From Trogon surrucura (Eukaryota; Chordata; Aves; Trogoniformes; Trogonidae): a stretch of 64,000 nucleotides of DNA. The stretch spans positions 11,702,689 to 11,766,688 of the forward strand of contig CM036658.1 in NCBI GenBank assembly GCA_020746105.1, written 5' to 3'. This document shows, piece after piece, positions 37,075 through 48,371 of this stretch. Within the stretch, counting starts at the first letter, position 1. Each line of letters opens with the position of its first letter. The notes below the pieces were generated by a model that did no database searches, had not been told where the DNA came from, and saw only the letters and a list, made by a program, of their open reading frames with translations. The position numbers were made by a program, and so were the translations under genes.

Positions 37075-37541
37075 AAATTCCTGGATCATAATTATACAAT
37101 GATATTTATACACACAATATGAATGCAAACAAAGCCTGTTTCCACTGAAAAGAATTCTCAGCAGGACTGGGCAGATAACCACAAACTGGTAAAAGCTTGA
37201 CTTTTCACTTTGCTTTACAGAAAAAGATAAAAAAAAAAAAAGAAAAAACAAGGCACAACTGCAGTTGTCTGTGATTTTGCCTGCTCTGTGCCCACAGCAA
37301 AAATAAATGTGTCTCACTGCATATACACGTGTATGTTTGAGGGTGTTACTGAAGATCTAACTCAGCTTTCCACATCATTGGATGTGTAGCTCAATCTTAC
37401 TCATGTACTCATCGGCACTTACACTTAGAATGGAAAGTTAACGGAAACTCAGTGCAGTCAAGTGGGAATGAGTAGGAAAACCCAGAAATAAATAAAGCCA
37501 AATCACCAAAACTAGGTCAGAATAGAATTCAGCTCTCCATC

Positions 37542-37599
37542 TCATTTTGAAAGTCTGTGTAGAAATCGATGTATAAACAATACAACTTTTAAAAATCCT
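37542..37599 (+). repeat. direct repeat copy A (about 57 bp)
   Basis: The sequence tcattttgaaagtctgtgta ... acaacttttaaaaatcct is repeated, diverged at about one base in seven to ten, at 37791-37849. The pair encloses a CR1 fragment. It is too long and too diverged for a target site duplication. Confidence 0.8.
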
Positions 37600-37635
37600 C
37601 GGCAAGTGGGTGCAGACAAAGAAATTTATATTTGT

Positions 37636-37790
37636 AGAATCATAGAATCATTGAGACTGGAAAAGGCCTTTAAGGTCACAGAGTCTAACTGTTAACACAG
37701 CAAGGCCATGTCCACCACGAAACCATGTCCCTAAGCACCACAACAACACACCTTTTGAGCACCTCCGTGGACAGGGGCTTCACCATTCAT
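37636..37790 (-). mobile_element. CR1 LINE 3' fragment (old)
   Basis: The plus strand starts with tagaatcatagaatcattga, then a diverged 3' UTR (ctggaaaaggcctttaaggt; cacagagtctaactg) and a reversed end of the coding part. It ends exactly where direct repeat copy B begins. Confidence 0.8.
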
Positions 37791-37849
37791 TCATTTTGAA
37801 AGGCTGTGAAGTAATGGATGTATGAACAATGCAACTTTTAAAAATCTGA
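37791..37849 (+). repeat. direct repeat copy B
   Basis: The partner of 37542-37599; tcattttgaaaggctgtgaa ... gcaacttttaaaaatctg aligns over its full length with a few substitutions. Confidence 0.8.
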
Positions 37850-38023
37850 TTCTGTAGTATAAGGAGGAAAATTACTCAGAGTCAAAATATAATCCTAAAA
37901 CTGGGGACAACAATAGTGAAAGATATAGAGGAAAAACAATGATGGGTGATGGACATATTCCATATTTTTTACCAATTTCCCTTTGTGAAAGAGCCCATAT
38001 TAGTTCCACTCATTAATATCATG
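37850..38023. other. short unique spacer
   Basis: Nothing recognised lies between the direct repeat and the next CR1 fragment. Confidence 0.5.
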
Positions 38024-38265
38024 TCATAGAATCACAGAATCACAGAATCACAGAATCACAGATTCACAAAATTGTTGAGGCAGGAAAAGACCTCTGAGAT
38101 CATCAAGTCCAGCCTATGATCCAACACCACCACATCGGCTAGACCATGGCACTAAGCGTCACCTTAAACACCTCCAGGTATGGTGACTCCATCACTTCCC
38201 TGGGCAGCGCATTCCAATGCCTGATCACACTCTGTGAGGAATTGTTTCCTGAGATGTCATTAGTA
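38024..38265 (-). mobile_element. CR1 LINE 3' fragment with expanded tail
   Basis: The plus strand opens with five reversed tail units (tcatagaatcacagaatcac repeated), more than other copies here. The 3' UTR (ggcaggaaaagacctctgag, atcatcaagtccagcc) and reversed ORF2 end (cttccctgggcagcgcattc) follow. The tail has grown by slippage or was copied from a long-tailed template. Confidence 0.87.
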
Positions 38266-39528
38266 CCATTCAGTCGGAATTTTTCTACTGGTTGACCTGC
38301 ATTTGCCAGGGGGAGAGGAAAGAACCGCTAAATATGTTGCAGCAGCCACAACAGTTGAAAGACAAAATAATGCCAGCAGTACTATCCCTGACTTCAACGA
38401 TCATACCTAAAAAAATCCAGCTGGGAGATCACATCAACCAAGCAAAGATTTATTGAACTTGGCTCTGATCTCCTGTATGTGTATTACTACATAAAATCTG
38501 TTTAAATTCAACAAGTTTAGTTGTAAGCCCTTTGCAAGTGAAATCTACATATTTGAGACTGTTTGCCTGGGCTGAACTAACATAAGGCAGAACATGGGCC
38601 CAAAACATAGAGCACCTGCTCTTCACTGGGCCTGGATGAGAAGCTGAATGGGTTGAAACAGCAAGGGTTTTTCTTCTGCACATTCCTGAAGCAACTCTGA
38701 AAACTTGTCCTTGCTTAGGTTCTGTATGAGAGCAAAGCCTTGTTGACTTTTTGCTTGATTTTAACTCTTAAAGTTTTCCATGGGGTGACAGCACATGTCT
38801 GATTCTCTGCCATCAGGTATTCACCATGACTGCCCTTGTTCGGCGAAGTCCTCTGCCTTGAGGACTTGCCTTTGTACGGAGAATGCCAACAGTTTAACAG
38901 CTGTGGAGTAACATATTCAAAACCATATTCTGTTTGTCAAGATTAAAAATATGCTGTAGGTATGTCTATATTCATGTCGCACAAAACCATGGGACACACA
39001 CTACACATCTTACCTTTTTCTTTTCTGGGTGACTACATTTGTTCTCCCATGTAGTATCTTCCTGTGGTTTAGCTGCATGGTTTAATTTCAAGATTCCTGC
39101 AGAGCAGAAAGGGAAAGGAGGACAAAAAGTTACCTGATAAAAGGTAACATCCATGGGTTGATGCTTCGCCAAGGTGCCTTCCTTGATTATTCAGACCAGC
39201 CTTCTACAGGGCTGTGATCCCGGACAAAAATCTTCAGTATTTTCTGCCTCTATGAAGTACTTCTAGAAATAAGGAAAATGAAGTGAGCGTACTCCTAGGC
39301 AGTCTGGCAGGATTGTCATGATTTAGTCACCTGAATCACAGGTAGAAATAGCTGCTGTAGTCTTTCCCTGAGGGCGTACTAGGTCCATCCTGGGATTCCC
39401 ACTTGTACCACAACCAGCTTTACACACGTCCGTAAAAAGTCATACGCACAGTGTTACAAAACCTTCCGCCTTTCAGATGAAACGGCATCTTTCTGGTAGG
39501 TTTTCAACCACCACATGGGAGGATGTTT
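38266..39528. other. unique non-coding sequence
   Basis: No gene or transposon is recognised. GC content rises toward the CR1 5' end at 39.5 kb. Confidence 0.5.
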
Positions 39529-40831
39529 AGCTGTTTTAAAGGAATGGCCAGGCCTCGGAGCTGTTTTAAAGGAATGGCGCCCCCGGAGCCCGACCCCGCT
39601 GCGCAGGGAGGTTTCAGCACCAGGGACACCCGCGGCCGCGGGCGGGAGGGGGCGTTGCCGCGGCAACGGGCAACTGCTGTCCCTGACGGGAGCCCTGCGC
39701 TGGGCCGAGGGGGAGGAAAGGGAGGGGTTACTCGGCTTGTTCTCTTCCTGGGCCTCTTCTGTTTTCGTCAGGGTTGCTACCGGACAGAAAGCCCCCCCGA
39801 GAAGAAGTGTGGGGACCCAGCGGGTGCTCCAGCGCCAGCAGGCAGCTGTGCAGGCCTTGGGCTGCAGGGAGCGCCCGAGGCTGTGCCTCCCGGGGGCCGC
39901 AGCTGACAGTGCCTGTGCCAGGGGCGGTCGCTTGGATGGCCTTCTGTGCCCCGTGGCAGAGCTGAAGGAAGAAGTGGAGAGGTTGGGGGGTGTCAGGGAG
40001 GCTGGAAGAGAGGGAGGTTGGTGGAGCCGCTCCCTGCTGCACACACAGCAAGCTCCACACCTAGCGGGGGATCCCCTCCCCTCTGACCATCAGGCCAAAG
40101 GAGGGGACCTGAGAGATGGGCGGGAATGGGAACAGGTCCTGGCTCAGAGAAGCAGGCGAATCCCTGCCTGGCCTCCCTCACCTGCCGCCTGTGGCACAAG
40201 GATGGGGCTCTGGAACAGGAGAGCCAAGGAACTGAAGAGGCGGATGGATGTGCACCCACGGGCTGCCTAAGGTGAGTAGTCAGCCCCGTGCATCAGGACC
40301 AGTCTGACAAAGAAGAAAAGGAGGGTAATTGTTGTCAGAGATTCCATCCTGAGGGGAACAGAGGGCCCCATGTGCTGCCCGGATCCCGCCCGCAGGGAAG
40401 TCTGTTGCCTCCCTGGAGCTCGGCTTAGGGATATCACCAGAAAACTCCCTGGTCTGGTGTGTCCCACTGGTTATTACCTGCTGCTGCTGGTTGTCCAAGC
40501 TGGCGGCGATGAGATCGAGCAAAGACATGTAAAGAGGGTTAAAAAGGGCTTTAAGTCATTAGGCTGAGTCGTTGAAGAATCGGGGGCACAGGTAGTGTTT
40601 TCTTCAGTCTCTTCAGTAGGAGCCAGGAATACTGAAAGGAACAGGAAAGCACATGTGATTAACACTTGGCTCAAAGGCTGGTGCCACCAACAAGACCTCA
40701 GGTTTTCTGATCACGGGGAAGTTTACGTGGCACCGGGTATGAGAGCAACAGGTAGAGTAGGACTGTCTCCAAGAGAGAAGAGTATTCGTGCTTGTGAGCT
40801 GGTGGGACTGATTGAAAGGACTTTAAACTAG
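39515..40831 (+). pseudogene. CR1 ORF1 with SGNH/GDSL-like esterase domain, three stops
   Basis: One reading frame can be followed for about 438 codons, interrupted only by in-frame stops at 40268, 40274 and 40565 and by no frameshift. The N-terminal half is Arg/Ala-rich. A CPVAELKEEVERLGGVREAG helix (about 39945-40005) looks coiled-coil-forming. From about 40320 an esterase-like part starts with VIVVRDSILRG, where the nucleophile block GDS reads RDS, followed by VVQAGGDEI. The last block reads RVGLSPREK where a DxxH pair is expected, so catalytic Asp and His also appear lost. ORF1 proteins of LINEs bind RNA in the retroposition particle. The true start codon is uncertain; the frame is open upstream to 39515. 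Confidence 0.8.
39529..39588 (+). repeat. two tandem 30-bp units at the CR1 5' end
   Basis: The unit agctgttttaaaggaatggc plus about ten more bases at 39529-39558 is repeated from 39559 (identical over its first 20 bases). It sits at the very start of the GC-rich CR1 5' region. It may be a promoter repeat of the element or a local duplication at the insertion junction. Confidence 0.75.
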
Positions 40832-40901
40832 GTTCAAAGGGGGGAAGGAGATAAAACCCGGTGAACCAGGAGGAAGTATTTCAGGGTTAGGGGCAAAAAC
40901 A

Positions 40902-43750
40902 ATGGCCCAGCTCAAGTGCATCCACACTGACGCACGCAGCATGAGCGGTGGTAACAGATGCTCCTTGATTAAGCCTCTGAAGTGTCTGTATACCAATGCA
41001 AGAAGCACGGGGAATAAGCAGGATGAACTAGAAATCTGCGTGCAGCTGAAGAGCTATGATCTCATTGCGATTGCAGAGACGTGATGGGGTTGCTCCCATG
41101 ACTGGAATGTGGTCATGGATGGCTCTGTGCTTTTCAGGAAAGAGAGACTGACAAGGCATGGTGGTGGAGTTGCTCTCTATGTGAATAAGCAACTAGGATG
41201 CATTGATCTTAACACAGTGGGAGGGAATGAGAGTGTTGAGAGCTTATGGGTAAGAATTAAGGGACGTACAATCATGGGAGATATCATTGTGGGTGTCTAC
41301 TGCAGACACCAAACCAGGAAGAGGTTGTTGACGAGGGCTACAGGCAGCTGGAAGTAGCCTCAAGATCATGTGCCCTGGTGCTTATCGGTGACTTCAGATG
41401 TTAATTGGAAAAATCACACAGCCAAGCATGATCAGTCCAAAAGGTTCCTGCAGTGTACTGGTGATAACTTTCTGCTGCAGGTGGTTGAAGAATCAACGAG
41501 GAAAGGTGCGATGCTGGACCTTGTGTTAACAAACAAAGCAGAGCTGGTCGCGGATGTTAAGGTTGGAGACAGTCCTGGCTGTAGTGACCATGACATGTAA
41601 GAGTTTAGTATTGTTAGGGAAAGAAGAAGGGTAATAAGTAAAATTTCCACCCTGGACTTTAAGAGGACTAACTTTGTCCTCTTCAGAGATATATTTAGTA
41701 GTATCCCATGGGCTGGACTTCTGGAAGGTAGGGGGGCACAAGAGAGCTGATCAACATTAAAACTCTACCTACACCAAGCTTGAAATAAATGCATTCCCTC
41801 TAAAAGAAAATCAAGGAGAGGAGGCAGGAGACCTGCATGGTTAGCCAAGGAGCTCCTGGAAAAACCCAAGTGGAAGAGGGAAATTTACAGTAAGTGCAAA
41901 AAGGGTCTGGTTAGCTGAGAGGATTATAGAAATGCAGCAGGAGTATGTAGAGAATGAAGAAGAAAGGCCAAGGTTCTCTTGGAATTTGGTCTGGCTAGGG
42001 AAGTGAAAGGAAACAAGAAAAAATTCTTTAAATACATCAATGAGAAAAGGAAGAGTAGGGAAAAAGTGGGTCCACTGCTAAATGAGGTGAGAGATATGGT
42101 AACAGGGGATGCAGAACTGGCGGAATTACTGAATGCCTTCTTTGCCTCAGTCTTTACTCCTGAGGCCAGCCCTGAGGGATTCCAGTCCCTAGAAGTAAGG
42201 GAGCAAAATAAATGAGGATGATTCTCCACTGATCAGTGAGGATTTGGTTAGAGAACTATTACAAAAGCTGAGAACGCACAAATCCATGGGCCCCGACAGG
42301 GTGTATCCACGTGTGCTGAGAGAGTTGGCTGATGTTGTGGCTGAGCCACTCTCCATCATCCTTGAATAATCATGGGGAACAGGAGAGGTGCCTGAGGACT
42401 GAGAGAAAGCCAGTGTCACTCCAGTCTTCAAAAAGGGCAAGAAGGAGGACCCAGGCAAGTACAGGTTGGTCAGCCTCACCTCCATCCCCAGGAAGATAAT
42501 GGAGCAGCTCATTCTGCAGGCCGTCTCTAATCAGTTGGAAGAAAAGAAGGTTACCAGGAGTAGCCAGCAGGGATCTACCAAGTCTTGCCTGATTGATATC
42601 ATTCTACGAAGGCACAACCAAATGGGTTGATGAAGGGATAGCAGTGGATGTCATATAACTTGACTTCAGTAAGGTTTTCGATACATTCCCCCATTACATC
42701 CTCATAGGAAAACTCAAGAAATGTGGGACAGGTGATTGGACCATGAGGTGGATTGCAAACTGGCTCAGCAACAGAGTTCAGAGGGTTGTGCTCAGTGGCA
42801 GAGTAAAGCTGGAGGCCTGTGGCCAGTGGTGTTCCCCAGGGATTAGTGCTGGGTCCGGTTTTGTTCAATATCTTCATCAGTGACCTGGATGAGGGGACAC
42901 AGTGCACCCTCAGCAAGTTCGCTGATGATATGAAACTGGGAGGGGTGGCTGACACCCAGGAAGGCTGTGCTGCCATCCAACGAGACCTGGATAGGCTGGA
43001 GAGCTGGGCAAAGGGGAACCTCATGAAGTTCGATAAGGCCAAGTGTAGAGTCCTGCGTCTGGGGAGGAACAACACCAGGCACGAGGACAGATTAGGGGAT
43101 GTCCTGCTGGAAAGCAGCCCCATGGAGAAAGACCTTGGAGTCCTAGTGGGCAGTGAGTTGTCCACGGGCCAGCAATGTGCCCTTGTGGCCAAGAGGGCCA
43201 ATGGGATCCTGGGGGGCATCAAGAAAAGTGTGTCCAGCAGGTCTAGGGAGGTTTTCCTCCCCCTCTGCTCTGCCCTGATGAGACCACACCTGGAATACTG
43301 TGTCGGATTTTGGGCTCCTCAATTCAAGACAGAGACCTACTGGAGAGAGTCCAATGGAGAGCTCTGAGGGTGATCAAGGAACTTGAACATCTCTCCTGTG
43401 AAGAGAAACTGAGAGAACTGGGGCTGTTTAGTCTTGAAAGGAGATGGCTGAGAGGGGATCTTATTAACATACGCAAATATCTGAGGAGTGGGTGTTAAGA
43501 GGAAGGGGACAATCTCTTCTCAGTGGTGCTCAGCAACAGAACAAAGAATAATGGGTTTAAGTTAGAACGTAGGAAGTTCCACCTCAACATGAGGAGAAAT
43601 TTCTCTACTGTGAGAGTAACAGAGCCCTGGCACAGGCTGCCCACAGGTTGTGGAGTCTCCTTCTCTGGAGACTTTCAAAACCCACCTGGATGCGTTCCTG
43701 TGTGGCTGCCCTGGGTGACCCTGCCCTGGCAGGGGAGTTGGACTAGATAA
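40902..43750 (+). pseudogene. CR1 ORF2 (endonuclease and reverse transcriptase), inactivated
   Basis: Endonuclease pieces: LKCLYTNARSTGNKQDEL and IAIAET (40902-41084), HGGGVALYVNKQL (41109-41357), a GDF block in a shifted frame near 41385, and the SDH motif in GCSDHDM at the end (41600). The expected HPDICW is lost. The RT N-terminal part is at 41979-42215 and continues to about 42700 with stops. The palm at 42819-43345 has [15 protein letters not shown] and an intact FADDMKL. A shift near 43345 moves the thumb and C-terminus ([20 protein letters not shown]) to another frame. Most segments share one frame, so decay is moderate. The gene nicks target DNA and copies its own RNA in active relatives. 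Confidence 0.88.
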
Positions 43751-43811
43751 TCTCTAGAGGTCCCTTCCAACCCTGAACATTCTGTGATTCTGGGATTCTA
43801 TGATTCTATGA

Positions 43812-45914
43812 AACTTAGAGTGATCGTCTGATGGTTGATCTCGACCTGATCTGTGTTTAATGAAAAAAATACACTTCAGATTGCTGATATATAACACTGT
43901 AGAAAGGAAGAAGACAAGCCCCGAAGAAAGGGTTTTGGTTGATACCGGAGTGATTCTGATTGAAAAATTTTGTTCAGGTTCATAGTTTGCCATCTTTGAC
44001 AGAAAGAGAAAAAGAACTTCAGAGCGTAGCATGTCGTGATGCGTAGTGCCAGTGTCTCCTTATACCCAGTATCACAGGACTTACCAGATGTTAAATATTC
44101 TTTGTTTTCTACTTGAAGAGAGTGACAGATACCTACTGAAAACAAAACGTGACATGCAATTTCATGGTATTCACTGTTGCCCTCACTCTGCATTTGTAAT
44201 AGCATTTTGGTTATATAAAACACCCCATAAGTTTCCAGAGAAATCTTGTCACATAAAACATTAAGGTTATTTACATTTAATTAGGCAAAATCAAATCCTG
44301 CAGGTTAATTCGTTAGATTTCTCCCAGGCCAGTTGTTTATGTAAGCACTGAGTCATTAATATGCAGGTACTTCCATAATTATAAGGCTGTCAGACAAGAA
44401 ATCTGCTGCCTCAGACAGATAAAGAAACTTGGAGGTAGTCACAGATATAAACCCTGATTCAGCTCTGCTGTGTTTGGAAAAACTTATCCTGGAAATGCAG
44501 AATCACTTTCAGATGCAAACCAGTAACACAGAAATGAAACAGTGAATCCCACATTAATGAAACTTGGATAAGAAAACAGAAAATAGAATGATGACTGCAA
44601 ATACTTGCTGCATTATCAGAAAGAAGAAAAAGTCCAAGAAGTTGCCCTATAGCATTATGTATAACTCTAAATCTGTAAAGGTGGTGCAACCACCATATTT
44701 TCTTCGTCGGGAAAGAATTTTCTTTTTTGATGGATCTTTATTTAGGCAGCAGCATCTCTGAACGCTGTGGTGAAATTGAAAGTGGGGCCAGTATGTTCCT
44801 GCAGAGTACAATCCAGGATACTTGCCAAAGTTACTTGAGGGCAGAAAGATAGATCTATCACATTCTCTCATGTTTCTTTTTCTGTTTCGTCACACCTTCA
44901 CACTTCCCACGACCACCACATATGCATGGTACGGTCTGCAGCAGACTCCAAGGATTACTCTAACTTGCTAGAAGGATGTATCCTCAAAAGGTACAATGTT
45001 ATGTTTTTCCATACTCTGCTGTAGTTTTCATAATAGCAAAACCTTATTGAATAGAATGATAGGGCACAGACTAAAAGTTGAATTTAACTGGTCTCCTAGG
45101 TCAGGTTCACCAGCTGGACCAACTTCGTTGGGCCACTTTGTCTTCAACTTTTAAATACACACAGAGGGTGAGGCACTAGATTGACACAGGAAAGGCAAAT
45201 TCTGCTTCATTTGAAAATCTTTCTAGCTAACAAGAGATGCTGACCCGATCATTAAAACACTTGTCCCAGAGGAGGACTGTGCTGCCACTGAGGAACTGTT
45301 CTGTTCAAAAGAAGTCTGAAAATTTATGTAGAACCACATCCTGGGCTCCCAGAGACATACGTGTAGGGCTGCTCTGTGTGACACAGGATCTATGTGAGGT
45401 CACTGAAGTGGCCTCTGGGGATGTCCTAGGATACCCAGGATAACTGAAATGCCCTGTAAACATCACTTTGAGCACGTGAATTAAACTATACAGAGAATGT
45501 TCAGTTCCTAACAAATAAATGCCCAGTGCCATTTGGAAGATCTCCAGAGTGCCTGAGAGCCCCGTACAGAGATGACCAGCATGATCTTGGGTTTACACCA
45601 ACCATGTCCTGTCCTGGTGTAGTGGCCACGGCTATGACGACAGTTTCCAGACACCTGAACCCTTCTCTCTGCAGCTGTCCATGCATGGAGACAGTGGAAT
45701 TCTAGGCATGACAACTGGGATTAATATTAATATTTAGGATGACATGAGATGCCCTCATGTATCCCTCCTGGCTGGTCTAAAGAGGCCCATATTTTTCCCA
45801 GGTCCTATGCCCTAAGTGCCAGTTTCACATGTAGGATATTAGGGCTTAAGGCAGCCGAAGTGGCACTAGGTCAGTGTGTTAAACACCTGAATGGGTCCCT
45901 AATGTTAAGCAACC
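43812..45914. other. unique non-coding sequence
   Basis: No gene or transposon is recognised over 2.1 kb. Frames in both directions stay under 120 codons without a domain. Confidence 0.55.
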
Positions 45915-46190
45915 ACATCTGCATGAGAAATGGTGTGGCTAGCAGGACCAGGGCAGGGATTGTCCCCCTGTGCCCATCACTCTTGAGGTAACACCTTGAA
46001 TCCAGAGTTCAGTTTTGGGCCACTCCCGACAAGAAGGACACTGAAGTGCTGGAGCGTGACCAGAGAAGGGCAATGAAACCAGTGAAGGATCTGGAGAAGA
46101 GGTGTGGTGAGGAGCGGCCGAAGGACCTGAGGCTGTTCAGCTTGGAGAAAAAGAGGGTGAGGTGAGTCCTTATTGCTCTCTACATCGGGT
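45915..46190 (+). mobile_element. CR1 LINE internal fragment (ORF2 C-terminal part)
   Basis: The segment catctgcatgagaaatggtg ... gctagcaggaccagggcag, then attgtccccctgtgcccatc, through cagttttgggccactcccga, corresponds to the CR1 region coding the RT thumb. It continues into ggctgttcagcttggagaaa. It lacks both the element's 5' part and its 3' tail, so it is a deletion remnant. Its right end meets the GC-rich flank of the satellite. Confidence 0.8.
46159..46167 (+). other. consensus 5' splice-site-like sequence
   Basis: GAG/GTGAGTCC matches the vertebrate donor consensus over six intronic bases, with GT at 46162-46163. It arose by mutation inside the CR1 fragment. It is about 600 bp before the first of some 65 acceptor-like modules in the satellite, on the same strand. 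No evidence of use. Confidence 0.35.
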
Positions 46191-46731
46191 CGGTGGGGTG
46201 AGACAGGACAGTGAGGCGAAGGGCTGTGAGGCGTCTGCAGCCCCAGGGGAAGAGGCTGTCCCTGAGCAGCGAGGAGTCACAGGGGTCTCTCTGTGTCAGC
46301 CATCTCCCCCACAGACCTGAATGATGGGGTTTGTCCATCCCAGGGCATTTAACAAGGCGGCAGAGTGACACTTCTTTTCCCCAGGCAGCCGAGGGCTGGC
46401 CGTTGCAGCCCATGTTCCCATAGTAACAGTGTAACAATAGGAAGAATGCTGGAGGTGGCCGTGTCCCAGAGAGCTGGTGCCAGGAGGAGCTGAGAGAGGA
46501 GCTGGCAAAGGGTAGATGTGAGCTGGTGGGTAAGGGAGAGTTGCCATGGAAGGAGGGAGAGGAGGGAGAGAGGGAGAGGAGGGAGAGAAGGGAGAGGAGG
46601 CTGATGAGCAAGTTCATGGAGGCAGGAGAGACAGCCCGTGGCATGAGGGACGGTGACTGCTCCTCAACTGCCTTCCAGAGGTGGAGGTGACAAAAGGACC
46701 AGAGCAGACCACGGGAAACACTTGCCCTGAG
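46191..46731. other. GC-richer left flank of the satellite
   Basis: This sequence is not part of the repeat and has no recognised gene. A 201-codon minus-strand frame (46785-46180) crosses it, partly made by the purine tract, and has no domain. The flank is less AT-rich than most of the window. Confidence 0.5.
46547..46602. repeat. purine-rich (GGGAGA)n-like tract
   Basis: An irregular gggagagga/gggagagaa series of about 55 bp. A strict purine strand of this kind can form triplex or G-rich structures. It lies about 130 bp before the satellite. Confidence 0.85.
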
Positions 46732-47362
46732 TCTGTGGGGATGATCCATGGATTTTGTTGACTTTTTCGTGCCATTTACAGCCACAGGGTTTGAGAGTGA
46801 CAGGAAGAGGCCACGGTGGAGATGTAGGATCAGCCACAGAGGTGCAGGATCAGAACTTTCTTGAAGAAGACAGAAATTAAGTTAAGTAGCCACGAGTGTG
46901 CTGGAGACCTGGTTAGGAGTAATCTATGGGGATATAGGGTGGGTGATCCATGTCTTTTGTTGACTTTTCCTTTCCATTTGCAGCCACAGGATTTGAGAGT
47001 GACAGGAAGAGGCGACAGTGGAGATGTGGGCTCAGACTTAGAGGTGCAGAATAAGAACCTTCTTGAAGAAGAGAGAGATTAAGTTAAGTAGCCACGAGTG
47101 TGCAAGAGACCTGGTCAGGAGTAATCTATGGGGATATTGGGTGGGTGATGCATGGTTTTTGTTGACTTTTTCTTGCCATTTGCAGCCACAGGACTTGAGA
47201 GGGACAGGAACAGAGCAGGATGGGGCTCTGGGCTCAGCGACAGAGGTGCAGAATCAGAACTTACTTCAAGAAGAGAGAAAATAAGTTAAGTAGCCAAGAG
47301 TGTGCTGGAGGCCTGCCCCGTAGAAATCTCTGGGGATAAAGGGTGGTTGATCCGTGGTTTTT

Positions 47363-48371
47363 GTTGACTTTTTCTTGCCATTTGCAGCCACAGGTTTTGA
47401 GAGTGACAGGAAGAGGCCACGGTGGAGATGTGGGCTCAGCTACAGAGTTGTAGAACCAGAAATTACAGGAAGAAGACGGAAATTAAGATAAGTAGCAACG
47501 AGTGTGCTGGAGACCTGGTCAGGAGTAATCTGTGGGAATATTGGGTGGGTAATCCATGTTTTTTGTTGACTTTTTCTTTCCATTTGCAGCCACAGGATTT
47601 GGTATGGACAGAAGCAGAGCAGAATGGGGCTCTGGGCTCGGCAACAGAGATGGAAAATCAGAACTTAATTCAAAAAGAGAGAAATCAATTTAAGTAGCCA
47701 AGCCTGTGCTGGATACCTGGTCAGGAGAAATCTGTGGGGATAAAGGGTGGTTGATCCATGGGTTTTGTTGACTTTTTCCTGCCGTTTGCAGCCACAGGAT
47801 TTGAGAGTGACAGGAAGAGGCGACAGTGGAGATGTGGGCTCAGACTTAGAGGTGCAGAATAAGAACTTTCTTGAAGAAGAGAGAGATTAAGTTAAGTAGC
47901 CACGAGTGTGCAAGAGACCTGGTCAGGAGTAATCTGTGGGGATATGGGGTGGGTGATGCATGGTTTTTGTTGACTTTTTCTTGCCATTTGCAGCCACAGG
48001 ACTTGAGAGGGACAGGAACAGAGCAGGATGGGGCTCTGGCCTCAGCGACAGAGATGCAGAATCAGAATTTACTTCAAGAAGAGAGAAAATAAGTTAAGTA
48101 GCCAAGAGTGTGCCGGAGACCTGCCCCGTAGAAATCTCTGGGGATAAAGGGTGGTTGATCCCTGGTTTTTGTTGACTTTTTCTTGCCATTTGCAGCCACA
48201 TGTTTGAGACGGACAGGAAGAGGCCACGGTGGAGATGTGGGCTCAGCTACAGAGTTGTAGAACCAGAAATTACAGGAAGAAGATGGAAATTAAGATAAGT
48301 GGCCACGAGTGTGCTGGAGACCTGGCCAGGAGTAATCTATGGGGATATTGGGTGGGTAATCCATGTTTTTT
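47363..48371 (+). repeat. satellite block duplicated at +2.0 kb (copy 1)
   Basis: Five monomers here match the five at 49362-50367, with a constant offset of 1996-1999 bp. They share private variants such as gcaacgagtgtgctgga, attcaaaaagagagaaatc and the shortened ccacatgtttgagacgg. Confidence 0.85.

Larger units (their letters stand above)
39529..43811 (+). mobile_element. near full-length CR1 LINE (about 4.3 kb)
   Basis: In order: a GC-rich, CpG-rich 5' region (39529-39780), ORF1 with a coiled-coil-like part and an SGNH/GDSL-like esterase part (to 40831), ORF2 with APE endonuclease (40902-41700) and reverse transcriptase (about 41980-43345), C-terminal region, 3' UTR, and a tail of ttctgtgattctgggattct then atgattctatga at 43811. 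It is the only copy in the window with a 5' region and ORF1. Stops in both ORFs and shifts in ORF2 make it inactive, but ORF1 is damaged only by point changes, so it was probably inserted as a complete active element. Confidence 0.93.

Noticed and set aside
39454..40044. 196-codon minus-strand frame opposite the CR1 5' region
   Set aside because: It is the GC-rich shadow of CR1 ORF1; the plus-strand frame has the recognisable family features.
46180..46785. 201-codon minus-strand frame left of the satellite
   Set aside because: It runs through the purine microsatellite, which gives a Ser/Leu-rich low-complexity stretch, and enters the first satellite monomer. No domain is present.
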